Part shown: piece by piece, positions 44,340 to 57,001 of the stretch | Layout of the letters: each line of letters starts with the position of its first letter | Numbering within the stretch: the first letter of the stretch is position 1 | Source of the DNA: Solen grandis | Lineage: Eukaryota > Mollusca > Bivalvia > Adapedonta > Solenidae | Length of the DNA: 64,000 nt | NCBI GenBank assembly: GCA_021229015.1 | Contig: CM037785.1 | Location: 41,412,766-41,476,765, forward strand | Direction of reading: 5' to 3' | Translations under genes and position numbers: made by a program | The notes under the pieces: model-generated | Database searches by the model: none | The model's input: the letters and a program-made list of their open reading frames with translations, nothing else | What the model was told of the DNA's origin: nothing

Positions 44340-45620
44340 TACGAATTACAGTCATAGGGTATCTGCCAAAGTCTCATAAAATAGATGTATTATAGTTTGT
44401 GGACGGAACACCAAGAATTATTTTTCAAAAATTTGTAAGTTGAACTTTTTCTAATTCTGCGTCGCTGTTGGGAAGGAAAACCAAAAATTTCTGATCGTAA
44501 TTTAATATGGGAGAAACCATAGATCAATAATTTAACCTGCTCAGTATATTAAGGGATAAGTTATTAAAATAATCATACAAAGATACATGCTTTGCTAGCT
44601 GATCAGATAAAGCTTTTTTGTTGTTTGATTAAATACAGTTATGGATAGTTTAAACCTAAATAAGTAAAAGTTTGAAATTTTTAAGCAATTTACCCTGGTA
44701 TAGTATTTTAACACTTCAAACTCTGGTCCTATTCTTAAAACCCATAAACAAAGTTTTTATTCTACTTGACCGTTAATCACATTTATCACAATAGATGCTA
44801 AACTTATCAAATAATTTCTGCAACCCTGATTCACTTTGTGAAAAATAAAACGGTATTCATCTGCATATAGTAATAAGAAAAATTGTATTTCACTAATTGT
44901 AAAAATATCTCTTATTATCTCCCTTTAAAGCATCACATAAATCGTTTATGAATAGGAATAAAAATGCAGCGGAGATAAAGGTTACTGCTTCAAGCCGTTA
45001 TAACTACTAAAAATACTCTGACATAGAAACCATTTACTTTTAACACAAGACTTAACACTTTCATACATACTTTGTAGATTTTAACAAACTTTTGTAGAAT
45101 CCTTTTTCATCAATTTTAGCCAAATACCATTCCTATATACACTGTCAAAAGTTTTTGCAAAATCAATAAATGCATCAGTACATTTTTTCTATATGTTTTA
45201 CAATTGTATCAGTTATGGAATTTAAAACAAATACACAGTCGATTAGTACTTTTATCTCTCCTGAAACCATACTGATTTTCAAATTAACAATTGTTGGCAT
45301 CAGCCCCTTACGAAGTCGAGAATCGTATAATAGAAAATTCATTTTGAAAATACACTAGGTCAATGTATACCTCATAATTGGTTTACATCACTAAGACACC
45401 TTTCTTTTGGTATAGGAATTATAACCACTTTAGTCCAACCTTCAGGATTATTTACCACTGGTTAAAAATAAATTCAGTAATTTACTGAAAATTGGAGCAA
45501 AGAACGTCTGTACAATGAATATATATTTCAGGAACTAATATAAAATCTACACCACAACTTTTCTCTCTTTAAACTTGATATTGCTGCTTTACCTCATCAA
45601 GACTTATGTCATTGTCTAAA
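44340..45620 (-). pseudogene. LINE ORF2 reverse transcriptase remnant
   Basis: From high to low coordinates: SLDEVKAAISSLKREKSCGV (about 45600), PEGWTKVVIIPIPK (about 45440), QYGFRRDKSTN (about 45270), FIDFAKTFDSVYRNGIW (about 45178-45122), FLFLFINDL (about 44975-44945), YAD followed by a one-base insertion in the YADD box (about 44868-44856), LFDKFSIYC (about 44810) and KIILGVPSTN (about 44420). These are RT palm and thumb motifs in canonical order. Further C-terminal text near 43890 resembles the EYHFLLVC zinc-knuckle region. Confidence 0.85.
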
Positions 45621-46489
45621 AACTCATTCTCTCATAATTGTATTTGTTTAATAATTCCTCTCAGTTTCTAAATCATAAAAGTATTGTCATTTGAAACCAT
45701 ATTTTTAAAATGTTCATAAAAACTTATTAGTAGATTAAAAGTAGTGTGTTTATTATTTTTTCTAATTTTCAAGTTCCTTCCAAATTGCTGTGGCTTCTTT
45801 TTTGAATGATAATCATTGTTAATTTCTCTTATATTATTTTGAGTTCTGGCTCTTCGCTTTGCAATTACATAATCGTCTTTGTGTTATCCAAATGTTTTAT
45901 TTTCTATGACTGCATTTTAAAAAGTCTTATTTGCTTTCTTCAATTTATGTCTAGCATTTTTCAAATCATTATTATACAAGGACTTTTAATTCTTTCTTCT
46001 GATACGTTTTAGATCAGTGTTTTTAGTTTGTCCAAATAACGAATAAGCGTTGTTATATAATATATCAGTAATATTCCATATACCTTTACTTAGATTGTAT
46101 TATTATCTATAACATTACCGGACCATATAGATTGCATTTTGGTTATATCGTTGTAAACTAATCAGCATATATATTATTTTGCAGTCCTTCCCACTTTAGT
46201 ACTCAATGACACCTACCGCTATGTTCCACCCTCGGGACTTAGTGGCAGTGAATACTGTAAACTAGCGTGCAACGCGCATGATGGTGAAATTGACATTAAA
46301 TCGTGCAACCTTAAAGTTATCAAAACTAAATGAAATCATCATGTGACATCAATAAAATAATCAATGAGCTTACAACCTGTCAGACTAAGGTTTATACTTG
46401 CCTAAGCATGAATCGTCCCCTAAACGCATATACTATTTTACGTTTAGAATTATCGAACAATCTACACCTCTGCCAGAGAATTCACAATT

Positions 46490-46910
46490 TTCATCATTGA
46501 AATTCTATCAGGTAAATTGTGCTGAAATCATGTAATTTTCACAATCATCTGCATTATATAAGTATCTGTCTAAATTGCTCGCGGACTTACTGTGTCCTCC
46601 TCGTGCCACACGTGCATTCAAGTCCCCCATTACCGCAACTGTCCAAATGGGAGTAATAAAGAGTGTCACGCTCAATCGATTCAAAAAGCCATCTGCATGC
46701 AATGTAAAAATAAGGTGAATTAGAGGGAGGACTATAAAAGCAAAGCAGATATAACATCGTGCTCACTTTTAAAGAAATGTTTAATAATTTCACCCATAAA
46801 TACCATTTACATCAGTTTTAACGATAGATAATCCATCTTTAAGTAGTCCCGGTAGTAAGACATACCCTCCATGACCCCTCTTACTTTTACTTAACCCGAA
46901 TTTGGTCTTG
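46490..46910 (-). pseudogene. LINE ORF2 endonuclease remnant (APE type)
   Basis: The segments GHGGYVLLPGLLKDGLS (about 46880), a 'CFYSPPSNSPYF' segment (about 46735), ESIERDTLYYSHL (about 46670) and VMGDLNARVA (about 46630-46600) match the order of an APE-like endonuclease. GDLNAR is the conserved catalytic Asp/Asn box. The enzyme nicks target DNA to prime reverse transcription. Frames change between segments. Confidence 0.75.
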
Positions 46911-47049
46911 GTAAATAATTATTCATACCTTCGTGCTAACTTTTGAACCAAGTCGTTGCCCGTTTCACTATAAAAATATTAAAAATCATAACTGTTACAA
47001 GATTCAAAAAATCTCATCACAGACAGCTAGATAAACTCGACATTCAAGC

Positions 47050-47700
47050 TATAAATGTCAAGATTGTACTTTCCAGCGTAATCCTAAACCGAGGATGGCT
47101 TGCTGGTAGATCTGTACAATTTGTCGTTACTATTACAGTTTGTCTCGCACCAGGCTCAGTTTTTTACCGTCTTTGCGTGCATTTTTAGCGTGATTGGGAC
47201 CAGCATCGGTCTCGCTTTGGGGATTTCCTGGGGTATGATCTGTGAGTTGTACGGTGTGGCTTAAGGTGACCTGCTAGGGTGTCTTTAACAATTTGTTTTT
47301 AGACGCGGTGTCCTTAAATTTGGGCCACAATCGGGCGTGGTTTTTTTGAATTTCAATGCACCCACCCTTGTGCTCTGTCCAAATGAATGTTATTTTTGAC
47401 ATCATGGAATTTTTGGATATTGGAACAAAATCCAAACTAGCTGTCGCAGTTCTCGATTGTAACTGTTTGGCTCCGGTGGTCGCGTCGTTTCACCTGCATT
47501 TTGCACTGTGTCATCATTCTCAGATACGGGCCAGCCTGTTTCTGCATTAGGAATTGAAAAAGGGAAATGGGTTGTGTTGGAACTCTGGGGTGCCAAAAAA
47601 CATGAGATTATCGCGCATCGATCGGCATTTGAGATCAATCAAATCTTCCGACATCATCTCATTATTTTTCTCAGATCAGATTTTCGTCGGCCATGGCTCG
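47050..47700 (-). pseudogene. LINE ORF1 remnant (L1-ORF1p / RRM-like)
   Basis: Reading the minus strand gives DLIDLKCRSMRDNLMFFG near 47636-47592, then DRAHKGG near 47380-47358, RPIVA near 47337-47322, and IPQEIPKARPML followed by an RDKL-like end near 47240-47100. These are the order and motifs of the RNA-binding ORF1 protein of L1-type and related LINEs, which coats the element RNA. At least three frame changes interrupt it. Confidence 0.65.
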
Positions 47701-47929
47701 TAAGTCTTTTTGCATAGAAGTAATGTATTTTATATTAATACCAGTTTAACACATTTATTATACGTTATCACATCTCGGTCTACAATTTGTTTTTGTCATT
47801 CTCGTCAATTTAAAGAAATGTAAGCAGCCTTATTAAGAATTCTGATTATTTAAAATAGGAGAGGTAATACTTATATTCAAAACGTTTACTATAAAATTAT
47901 CAGTTTCAACCAAGGTCAATGAAACTTTA
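47701..47929. other. Between LINE and mariner remnant; nothing recognised
   Basis: It may include the 5' untranslated part of the LINE. Confidence 0.35.
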
Positions 47930-48340
47930 CTCCTTTTCATGTTTGACCACATGCACTTGTTACATCTCTCAAACCAAGATTTCAAGGCCGTCACGTGACC
48001 TCCCTTTAAACGTCGACGTCATAGCACTACTAAGCTCTTCCCCAGACTCAATTTTATGACCCGCATTTGGAGAAAAAGAAAGAAATCACAGATGGCCAAA
48101 TCTGGACTATACGATGTGTGTTGTCGATGTTCGATGTTAATTATCATCTAGATTGAGATGTACGGGGCGTTATCGTGTTGCAAATATAACCAGGCTGACA
48201 AGTTCTCGTTGGTTCGGGGTATGGGGAAGTAATACTCACCAGTGATTGTAGTTTTTCTCCATACCATGTGATTAAGATACCCAAGTGTCACATGAAATGA
48301 TTGCGTGACTTTAACCCCAAACCAGTGGTATATCACGTAA
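47930..48340 (-). pseudogene. Mariner/Tc1-type transposase remnant (C-terminal half)
   Basis: The minus strand reads TTITGEYYF (about 48258), WLYLQHDNAPY (about 48190-48158), then after a frame change YSPDLAICDFFLF (about 48110-48072), and an ERCNKCMWSNMK end near 47950. HDNAP and the Asp of SPDLAICDFF are the second and third catalytic positions of mariner-like DD(34)D transposases, which cut and paste at TA sites. The N-terminal half is missing or lies beyond the gap at 48500. Terminal repeats were not found. Confidence 0.75.
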
Positions 48341-48499
48341 TTTTAAGCTATCACAAAAAGTCCTAAATTTCCTCGATTACTTTAATTAATAGGATGTAAC
48401 GATTGCGAAACAGAAATTTGTGCACTACCCCACATATCATAATGATACCTTTGTCAGCTATACAATATTCCTAACATTCGGAAAAGAATCTTGGGGCCC
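48341..48499. other. End of contig 2; no gene
   Basis: It may hold degraded upstream transposase sequence. The last bases 'ttggggccc' show the homopolymer pattern. Confidence 0.35.
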
Positions 48500-48599
48500 N
48501 NNNNNNNNNNNNNNNNNNNNNNNNNNNNNNNNNNNNNNNNNNNNNNNNNNNNNNNNNNNNNNNNNNNNNNNNNNNNNNNNNNNNNNNNNNNNNNNNNNN
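48500..48599. other. Assembly gap of 100 N
   Basis: Exactly 100 N. Confidence 0.99.
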
Positions 48600-48709
48600 A
48601 AAACAAAAAAAAAAACAAACAAAAAAACAGAAGCTCATACAGTTTTTCCCCCCAACAAACTGACCGGAGAACCCGGGAAAACCCAACCGTTTAATTTGTT
48701 ACCCATTTC

Positions 48710-48785
48710 CCCACAAATGCCCTGGGCTGGAATCGAACCCGGGCGCAAGGGAGAAGCCGGTGCGCTTACCACAAAATTAACCGGA
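48710..48785 (-). mobile_element. tRNA-like SINE head
   Basis: On the minus strand 'gtggtaagcgcaccggcttc' is followed by a perfect box B, GGTTCGATTCC (plus 48729-48739 reads as its complement). A pairing 3' stem is not evident and the body downstream is AT-rich. Confidence 0.6.
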
Positions 48786-49349
48786 CAACTAGAAAAAATT
48801 TACTCTATAAATCACCATAAAAATCCGCAACTTGCTTGGGAAAAAAAATAATGAAAAAAAAAGAAAAACTAATTTGCATCTGCAAATGCAACGGTTTCGT
48901 GATGATCAAATTTAAAAACCCCTGATCAGCCAAGTTAAAAATCCAGAAAAAAAACAAAAGAAAATGCTTTTATGGACCAAAACTTAAAGGCATCTCGAAA
49001 GGAGTGATGTCCCACTGAGCCAGGCCCCCATCTGCTGTAAATCAAAAACCTGCTAATTGCTGGTCTCACTCAGGGAGTTTTACCCAATTTAAGTACCTTA
49101 GTTCGGTAAAACCTCTATGGGTTGATGCAAACTAAATTATTGCTACAATGGAAGTGAGAATGGGCTATTTTAAAAAGCAATAAACAAAAAAACTTGACTA
49201 TTTGGTTTTACCGTCGCTTCGCAAAATTTCGTATATAGCGCGTCCAGCTAATTACGGGTGGGGGAAAGGACACGAATGCACGGAGAATTTGGGTAAAACC
49301 ACCGCCCTCCCGAAACCCGCTGGAAGGCTTCCCTACATAAAATCCCAAA

Positions 49350-49440
49350 TGACCCTCCCGGGGATTCAAACCCACGCGGTGAGGGGCAGATGAGTGTTAA
49401 AAGTCAGCGATTAACCCCCGGGCCCCACGGGGGCCCCCAA
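49350..49440 (-). mobile_element. tRNA-like SINE head
   Basis: On the minus strand 'cgggggttaatcgctgactt' (box A region, plus 49405-49422) is followed by box B-like 'ggtttgaatccc' (plus 49361-49372). It is similar in layout to the SINE at 4962. Confidence 0.55.
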
Positions 49441-49854
49441 CAAAATAAATGATAGTGATAAATGGGGGTTTGTTTTTTTTATGATCCCTTCATAATTATT
49501 CTTATTACATTTATTACTTGGAGTCTTTTTTTAAAACTGCATATTATAGGATCAACGGCATTTTTTTCAGAATTAAAGTTTTGTATTAAAAATATAGAGA
49601 TACGTTTTTTGTAGAAATTAAAAGAGCCTGAAGGAATAATTCTGACAAGAAAGTCTTTTTGTTTTTATTTCTTTGCTGAGACATTTTGTTACTTTTTATT
49701 CAACAGAATTTCTCTTATTGAATAAACAAGTAAAAAAATTTTTTTTGTTTTCCCATTAAAAATGGTTGAGGGAAGAAATGAGAAAATAAAAGTAATGATG
49801 ATAATAATTTATTTAAAAAATTAATGCCCTTTTGATGAAAATTTTAAACTTAAA

Positions 49855-49945
49855 AAAAATAAGAAAGAAAGAACAAAATAAATAAAAAATGAAAGAAAGA
49901 AAGAACAAAATAAAGAGACAAAATAAATCACAGAGAAAGAAAGAA
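49855..49945. repeat. GAAA-rich tandem repeat
   Basis: 'Agaaagaaagaacaaaataa' recurs about 33 bases apart within a purine-rich tract. The minus-strand frame across it is spurious. Confidence 0.7.
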
Positions 49946-52634
49946 AAAAAGGAAGATTTATTTTTGCTCGAATAAAAAAAAAAAATAATAGAGAATTTTG
50001 GGATCATTTCGGGGTATTTGGTATGTTCCAATTTTTTCAAACGTGAAAGACTACATACAACCCCTGTAGCAACATATGCCTTTGAAAATACCTGTGACAG
50101 ACTGTGGCAGCCTCCTAAAAAAAACAATGCCCCCCAAAGGCGGGTGGGGGAATTTTTTGCTTGAGATATTATTATTATACTCAAACCATAATTAAATTTA
50201 AAAAACCGCCAAACCCAAATTTTTTGTTACTATATGCTTTTTCCAAAGTTTTTTACTAGTAAACTTGGAAATAAACTTTTTAACGAATTGAATAAAGGGG
50301 GGGGGGGGGTCACTTTTAAGGGGTTTTTAGTGCCTTTAAGCTCCATATATTGGAATGAAATATATCTAAGTGTGGCACATTTAACGATTTTATTAAATTT
50401 TACATCATGTGCGCCAAAAAAGCTTCCCAAAAGGGCCCCTTTTTTTACTAAACAGTTAAAAATCGGTGAGACAGTTGGGACCTGCTTTTTTTTAAAGAAC
50501 AATAGTTTTCAGTATATAAATGATTTACAATTTTTTTGTTTTTAAAAATTTTGGGAACGTAAAAGCCAATTTTGGTTTAAAAATATATCGCTTTCACTCT
50601 ATGCCTCAAAATTCTAATGCACTAGGGAACTTTTGGTAAGCTAAAAATTTTTTAAAAGGGGGGATGTTTGTACAGACTTGTTGTTTTGCTATCCTTAATA
50701 GTGGTGTTGGGGGGAAAAAATAATACTGTAGAATAAAGAACAATTCTCCCCTCTCTCCCCTCTCCCCTCTTCCTGATTCTTTGAGCCTTTTACACAGGCA
50801 TTAGACCGTGTTGAAAATTGCTCTCTAGTTACCAAAACCGTAATTTTACCTTTGCAACCCCCCCCACGAGCGCATCTAATTATAGAACATAGGTAATTCG
50901 TCAAAAATTTTTTTTTGTTTTTATTGGGGCAGTATTGAAATTTTTTAAAATTCACAATTTTTTACAGTTTTCAAAATTCTTTTTTGTTGACGGGTAAGAC
51001 ATTTTTTTTTCCAAGATGACAAAATATTCACCATTTAAACTTTAAAAGGGTTTTAAAAAAAAATTTCAAAGTTTGACCAAATTTCATACTGCCACCAAAA
51101 ACCCAAAAATCAATCCCGATCTGAAAAAAACAAAATTCTTCAAAAAGTACTTTTTAGGGTTTTTGATTTCCCCATATTCTTTCGAAAAAATATTTTTAGA
51201 TTTTGAGATATTTAAGGTCAAAGAAAAAACCAAATAACACAAATGACCTTGACCTTTCATTTTTTAAAAATTTTAAAACTGTGAAGCCCTGGAAACAACA
51301 AAAAATAAAATCTGTGAAAATTTCATAAAGATTGCTTAAAAAATAATGACAAATCCTCCAAAAACTAAAAAAATGCCTATTCCAAAAATTTTTTCCCCAT
51401 TTTTTAGTGCCTTTGACCCTTATTAAAAGCCATTTTATATTTTCTGAAATCGCCACCCCATATTTTTTGCGCAAGATCTTCGGAATCTTTTTAAAAAAAA
51501 GAATGAGCGTATTTTTCTAACAAAATGGCATGTTTTCGGGGAACCCCCAAAATTTGCCGATTTTTCAAAGATTCAAACATTCAATTTTCTAGCTCAAAAG
51601 TTTCAAAGATATGGATTTTTTCCACCATCATATTTTAAGGGCAGTTGCAGAAACAGAAATGAAAAAAACGCTTCAAAAAAAAAGTCAAATAACAGAGTTT
51701 CGGAAATTTTATTTTTGATGTAAACCCACCTAGCGGCAAAACTTTTTACAAAATGAAAAAACAAACTTGGGTGACAACTTCAATACAGTGAGTATCAGGA
51801 AATTTTATATTTGTAGCACTTTAATCATGTGCAAAGCGGCCCAAAAAAATGCAAAAAATAATAATAAGGGAAAAAAAAAAAGGAAAAGAAACACAAGAAA
51901 AAAGTATTTTTCGCGGCTGCTTTGGGGAGTCCACAAAAACCTAAAAATATCTTTCGGGGCAAAAAAATTCTAACTATTTTTTTAAAACATGAAAATTGTT
52001 TTAATTAAAAAAGGAATTGTAAATAAAAATTCCGTATTTTGTTGGTGTCCATAAATATAACCTGCCTCTATATCTTTGTTTCTGTATGATTAATTTTAGT
52101 TTATATAATTTTATTTCAAACCTGGCTTTCCCCCTGGTTCTATCGGGGTTAAAAGTGTCAAAATGAAATAAACCTTTTTGTGTATGAATACAAAGCCAAC
52201 ATAATAAAAAAAAAAAAAAAAAAAAAACTCAAGGGAAATAATATTTTTGCCTCGAAACTTAAAATAATTATAAAAAAACAAACTTTTTATAAAAGGGTTC
52301 CCAAATTAATTCTTTATACGATGCCTTCCCAAAAACCCAAACCCCTGATCTCTTACGAAATGGCAGCATTTTAAAAAAAAAAAATCACTAGAAAATTTGA
52401 AAAAAAAATATTGTGTTGTATGCCTTTCAGTACATCTCTATGCAAAATCTAAAAAAAATTTTACTCCCCCTTTTCATTTTTTATCAAAAGGTATCATTTT
52501 TGAAGAAAAAAAATATATTACGAAAATATTTGGCTACTGATTTTTTGATTATTAAAAAAAAAAACAACTAAACTCAGTTTTCATGTTTGTGTTGTTTTTT
52601 TTAACCTCCAGCAGATGATGCCACAATGAATAAA
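49946..52634. other. No supported gene
   Basis: Damaged AT-rich sequence. 'Tgaccttgacctttc' at about 51243 may be a scrap of the tandem family at 39170. A20-type runs lie near 52205. Confidence 0.4.
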
Positions 52635-52730
52635 AATAAAAAGTTTAAGCTACTAGGATTCGAACCCCCAACCACAAGTTTCAGGCACTTTGCCCATCTA
52701 GTGTGGGCATTTAAAAAGAACCAATTTTCC
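52635..52730 (-). mobile_element. tRNA-like SINE head
   Basis: On the minus strand 'agatgggcaaagtgcctgaa' is followed by a perfect box B, GGTTCGAATCC (complement at plus 52656-52666). The overlapping ~97-codon frames are shadows. Confidence 0.55.
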
Positions 52731-54985
52731 TTCCCCAAAAACCCTTCAAAGCTTTCCATTCTTAGGAAATTTTTTTTTCCGGGGGGGAAAAAGCCCCCCC
52801 AACCGCTACAATGGGAACAACTTAACCCTTCATCGCTCCGCCCCGACCTTGCCCTTAAGGAAAGGTTACCAAAAACAAATTTAAATCCCAACCTTTTTTT
52901 TTTTATAAGCAGTAAATAAAAATTTTTTAAAAATGAGCTTGGGCCCTTTTTTTAGAAAAAACCCCTTAATTATAAATTATAAAACCGCTTTACTGAAGGT
53001 AAACCCCCTCCCTGCCTTTCCAAATTTTTTATGAAAACTCTGTTTGGGGGAAAAGATTTTTTAAGTTGCTGTTTTTTAAAAAAATAAACCACCCCCCGAG
53101 GCTTCCCAAGCTTGGTTTTAAATACTATCCTTACATTAATAACAAATTAAAAATTTTTAGAGGCCACTACTGGGGGTGAAATTGATCTGTCTTCGGACCA
53201 GAAAAAAGGGGGGTTTTTTTTTCGATTATTTTTTCTTCTTTTTTCATGCTTCTGGGGGGGGGGGGAAAAAGCTATCCCTTTTTTTCATTCACTGTCTGTA
53301 GTCGGCTCCACTCGGGCTATTTTTTAAATTTTCACCCCCTAAAACCGGGCGCAGACCTGTCAAAAACATCGAAAGGGAATGTTGACAGTATCAGAAGATT
53401 TAATTCAATTGTGTGCCCCCCCCCCCCTTAAAAAAACTGGATTTGTTTGGAAAGGCAAATAAACAAAATTTTTTTTAATTTAAAAAATTGTTTTTAGCCT
53501 TCATAATCATCTGGAAAAACTGATTTCCATTGGTGTTACACTTCCCCTTGCGCCAAAAATTTTTAAAATTCGTTTTTGGGGCCCAAACCCCCGGGGAAAC
53601 CAATTAAGTTATCGTTCTTGTTTCCTATTTTTAAAGAAAATTTAAACTTTGAAAAAAACCCCAGAAATCTTCAAAACCCGCACATTAGGGGGTTTTTATC
53701 ATACTTTTTTATTTTATCGATTTTTTAATCACTGTATTTATTAACTTGCGTATTTTTCCCCCCGTTGGGGGAAAAAAAAAAAAACAATTCCGGAGTCGGG
53801 AATTCACATTCCCCCAAGGGTTTTATTAAAGGGGGGTTGGTCGGACCGCAATCAAAAAATACGACCCAAAAAAATTAGGCCCAATTTTTAAAATTCAGTA
53901 ACAAAAAAACAATTTTTAAAAATATTCTTTATGGCAGTGGCCTCACTTTCAAATATGGTTACAAACAAAAACCCAATAAAAATACAAAAAAACATGTACA
54001 CTTTAAAACAATGAAAAACATTTTTCAGGGGCAACTTCCAATAAAGGTATTGCCCCAATCTGACGGTCTCACAGGCAAATTATGGGGGGTTACGTAAATA
54101 CTAAAAGGGAAAATATGTAAATAAAAGGTAAAAAAAAATTTTGAAAACCCCTTCCCCTTTCTTAATCGCCCCTCTAAATCAAGTAACAACCGGGTGTAAA
54201 GCGAATTAACCAATAAAGTTAAAAAAAACCCGTTTTTTCCCAGACCCCACCAGGGGACAAAAAAATTTAAATAACATCCAATACTTTTTTCTATAAAAGC
54301 TATTTAAAATAGGAAAGAAAAAAACCGTTAAAAAGCCAAAGGGGGGTGCTCAATTCCCGGGGGAAAAATGCCCCCCTAAATAGCAAGCCAACCAAAACAA
54401 AAGTATAAGTAAAATATAAAAAAACCCAAAGGGGTTCAAAAAAGGTTAACAAAAAAAAAAAAGGGTCTCCACCAGTTAGACAAAAACCCACACCAAAAAC
54501 GACCCCCCTCACAACCCCCCCCGCCGAGAAATAGTTCGTCTTTCGTCTTCAAAAAGTAAAACCCCAAATTTAAGCCCTACAAGTCAAATTTTAAATCTAC
54601 ATACATCCTAAAACAGCTGTTAAGGAACCAAATCAAACACAATGGGGGGGAGTTTAAACTACTTCTTATTCTCGTTCCCCTTTTTTCCATATTTTATAAA
54701 AAAGAAAATTGTTTTTTTCCCCCCCTTTCTTCAAAAATTGGACCTACAATTTAAAAAATTAATATCCTAAATTTTTTAATTAAAAAAAAAGAAATGTAGT
54801 TCAGGTTACTTCGAAGCTTGCCGGGGATTTGAAATAGATTCGCAATTTTTTTTGGCCCAAATAAAAAAAATAATCCATCTTTTTTAAAATTAAACATTGG
54901 TAAATCAATGTAAAAGACAGAAAAATCAGGAAAATGAAGGGAACTTGTTTCTCATAAGGTTTTAATTCGGGCTAAGCTGTGTCTA
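52731..54985. other. No supported gene
   Basis: Homopolymer-dominated text; nothing recognised. Confidence 0.4.
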
Positions 54986-54989
54986 GACT

Positions 54990-55200
54990 TCAAATGCTCC
55001 AAACGACGATGACAACGCGATTTTGGCATCTCTTGGCTTTTGTAACGGGCATAAGAACCCCCCCGGGCCCCTTTTGGGGGCTTTCCGTTTTTCTATTGAC
55101 CCTTTCGGTTCGAAACGGTCTTCCGGGGTATAGTTCTGCTTCAAATTCTTCTCTTATTTCTTTTGTGTTCATAATGTCAGTATTTTCTTTTTCCAATTTT
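54990..55200 (-). CDS. Coding-like stretch, unrecognised
   Basis: About 70 minus-strand codons of balanced composition, including NTKEIREEFEAELYPGRPF, unlike the Phe/Lys/Pro-rich artefact frames around it. No family is recognised. A neighbouring minus-strand stretch at 56498-57001 has a similar character (LRETNSSLKSAYEIQDDLFM), so both could be exons of one damaged gene. Confidence 0.2.
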
Positions 55201-56497
55201 TAGTTATCGGGTTTTCCCTCTCTTTTCATAAAATGTGGCCCAGTTGGTTACCCCTCCTTTTTTTACATCACTGTGATGCCGCTTTCAGGTTTAGTAGGGG
55301 TCAATAGAAATCCCTTTAAACGTATTTTAGCAGCTATTCCCCCTCCCTTTTCTACTTACCTTTTCCTTTAAAGCCTATCTTTTTCGCCTTTAAACTTTTC
55401 TTTAGGTACTGGGGGGTCCCCATTTCGACGTGTAAACCCCCAAAACCCCAAACCCCCTGATTTTCCTCCCCGTCAAATTTTCCCTGTGACGTCACAACCC
55501 TTTTTTTGTTGCATACCTGGCTTTGGGGGTACTTCTGTATCACCAAAATTTTCTCCTTTTAAAAATTTTTCATCTTTTTTCCGAGGTTTGGGATAGGCCT
55601 TGCTAAACAGGTTCTTTGCCCATCTCAATTTTTGGGGAAGGCGCAAAAAGGGTTTTAAAAGAAATTTCCCACCCTCGATTGTTCAACTACTTCCCTACGG
55701 TGTATCCCAAAACCTGTCTTCTAAAATTTATGTTTACCTTTCCCCCTGGTTCCCCAGTATTTTTTACCAAATACTTTATCCCCCAACTGTTAAACTTTGA
55801 TGCTTTCGCGCTTTGTCCCCAACCCCCCTTTTCCCGCTTCTCCCCTTTGCTTTATCAGTGTCTTTTCCCCCGCAATGTCTGAACACTTTCATTCTCTCTT
55901 TTAAAAAATTCTACATACCACCACTGTTTTTTTCTCAACTACACCTTCCCGCACTGACCCAAACAAGAATCAAAACCGGGGGCTTTGGGGGACCTCCAAC
56001 CCTAAGTTTTGAACGGGGGTATACCTGTGCTTTTCGTGTCGTGTTTTAAATTGTAAAAAAATGTTTTAAAAAAAGGGATGAAACTCTTCCAATCTGCCCT
56101 TTCCTTTTCTGGTTTTCAGTGTTCCAGGGATGTTTTAAACGAAAGGTTCCAGCGCTCCGTTCATTTTTCCCTTGCACCCTGGGGTTTGGTATATTGTTGT
56201 TCCGTTTCTTGGTAACCCATAATGGACAAGTTTTTTTGATGAATTTCGACTCCCAAATTAGCACCCTTTGGGCCGTGATAAACTTCGTGGAATACCGAAT
56301 ATACCCAAAAAAATGATTATAAAATGGGTTCTGCCGTTGTTCTTGCTGTCCGATTTTTCGTTGGTATTGGGTAAGGCCCAACCCTTCCCTAAAATATCGG
56401 ATACGAAAAAAAAAATGTTTTTCCCCCCAAACCCCTTGGAAGGCTCTAAAGTCATGTATCCATTGAAACTAATTCAAATGGGTAAAGGGGTCAATAT

Positions 56498-57001
56498 TTA
56501 CAAGTTTGACCTAGTATTGGTTGAGGACTTACGGCCTTTTTTCCCCCTTTTTAAAGTATTTGGGCCCCTTTTCAAAATTTGCCGGTCAGCCCGGCCAAAA
56601 AAATTTTTTCCCGAGCAATGAAAAGCGTCCCCCTTCCCCTTCCCTTGGGTGGCCGATATCATCGTGTAACCTCTCAGAACACTGGTTTTGGTAACACTCA
56701 GGTAGTACAAGTTGGTATAAAAACCCTCCCAACGCCCTTTTTCCTTTCCGGAAAAAAAACACCTCTTAAAAATTTTAAAATTATCAAATTCCGCCCCCAT
56801 GAATAAATCATCCTGGATTTCATAAGCGCTTTTCAGGGAGGAATTTGTCTCTCTAAGGGTCTCTTCCACCTCCAAATCAAACTGATCCCTCCCCTGGGCT
56901 TTCCCCATTTTTGTAACTTCCCCCTTGCTAAATGGGTTTTTCCTGGGAAACCCAAACGCTTCCACTATGGGGCAACCCGCCTTCCCGGGAAAAACTTCCA
57001 A
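56498..57001 (-). CDS. Coding-like open frame of 167 codons, unrecognised
   Basis: This is the longest minus-strand frame in contig 3. It includes an acidic, balanced segment around FDLEVEETLRETNSSLKSAY and another around YTNLYYLSVTKTSVLRGYT. The two ends are Lys/Gly/Phe-rich and probably artefactual. There is no known domain, and splice sites cannot be judged in this sequence. Confidence 0.22.
   Translation of the reverse strand: MEVFPGKAGCPIVEAFGFPRKNPFSKGEVTKMGKAQGRDQFDLEVEETLRETNSSLKSAYEIQDDLFMGAEFDNFKIFKRCFFSGKEKGRWEGFYTNLYYLSVTKTSVLRGYTMISATQGKGKGDAFHCSGKNFFGRADRQILKRGPNTLKRGKKGRKSSTNTRSNL

Larger units (their letters stand above)
43690..47700 (-). mobile_element. Non-LTR retrotransposon (LINE) with ORF1 and ORF2, inactivated
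   Basis: A nearly complete element runs on the minus strand: ORF1 (47700 to about 47050), then an APE-type endonuclease, a linker, reverse transcriptase and a C-terminal Cys-containing tail (to about 43690). Every part is recognisable in order, but each is broken by frameshifts and stops. It therefore cannot encode functional protein as written. This contig has no homopolymer inflation, so the damage is probably age. The clade is not assigned. Confidence 0.85.

Noticed and set aside
48148..48340. First catalytic Asp of the mariner transposase
   Set aside because: I looked for the upstream D motif between 48340 and 48499 and could not identify it with confidence.
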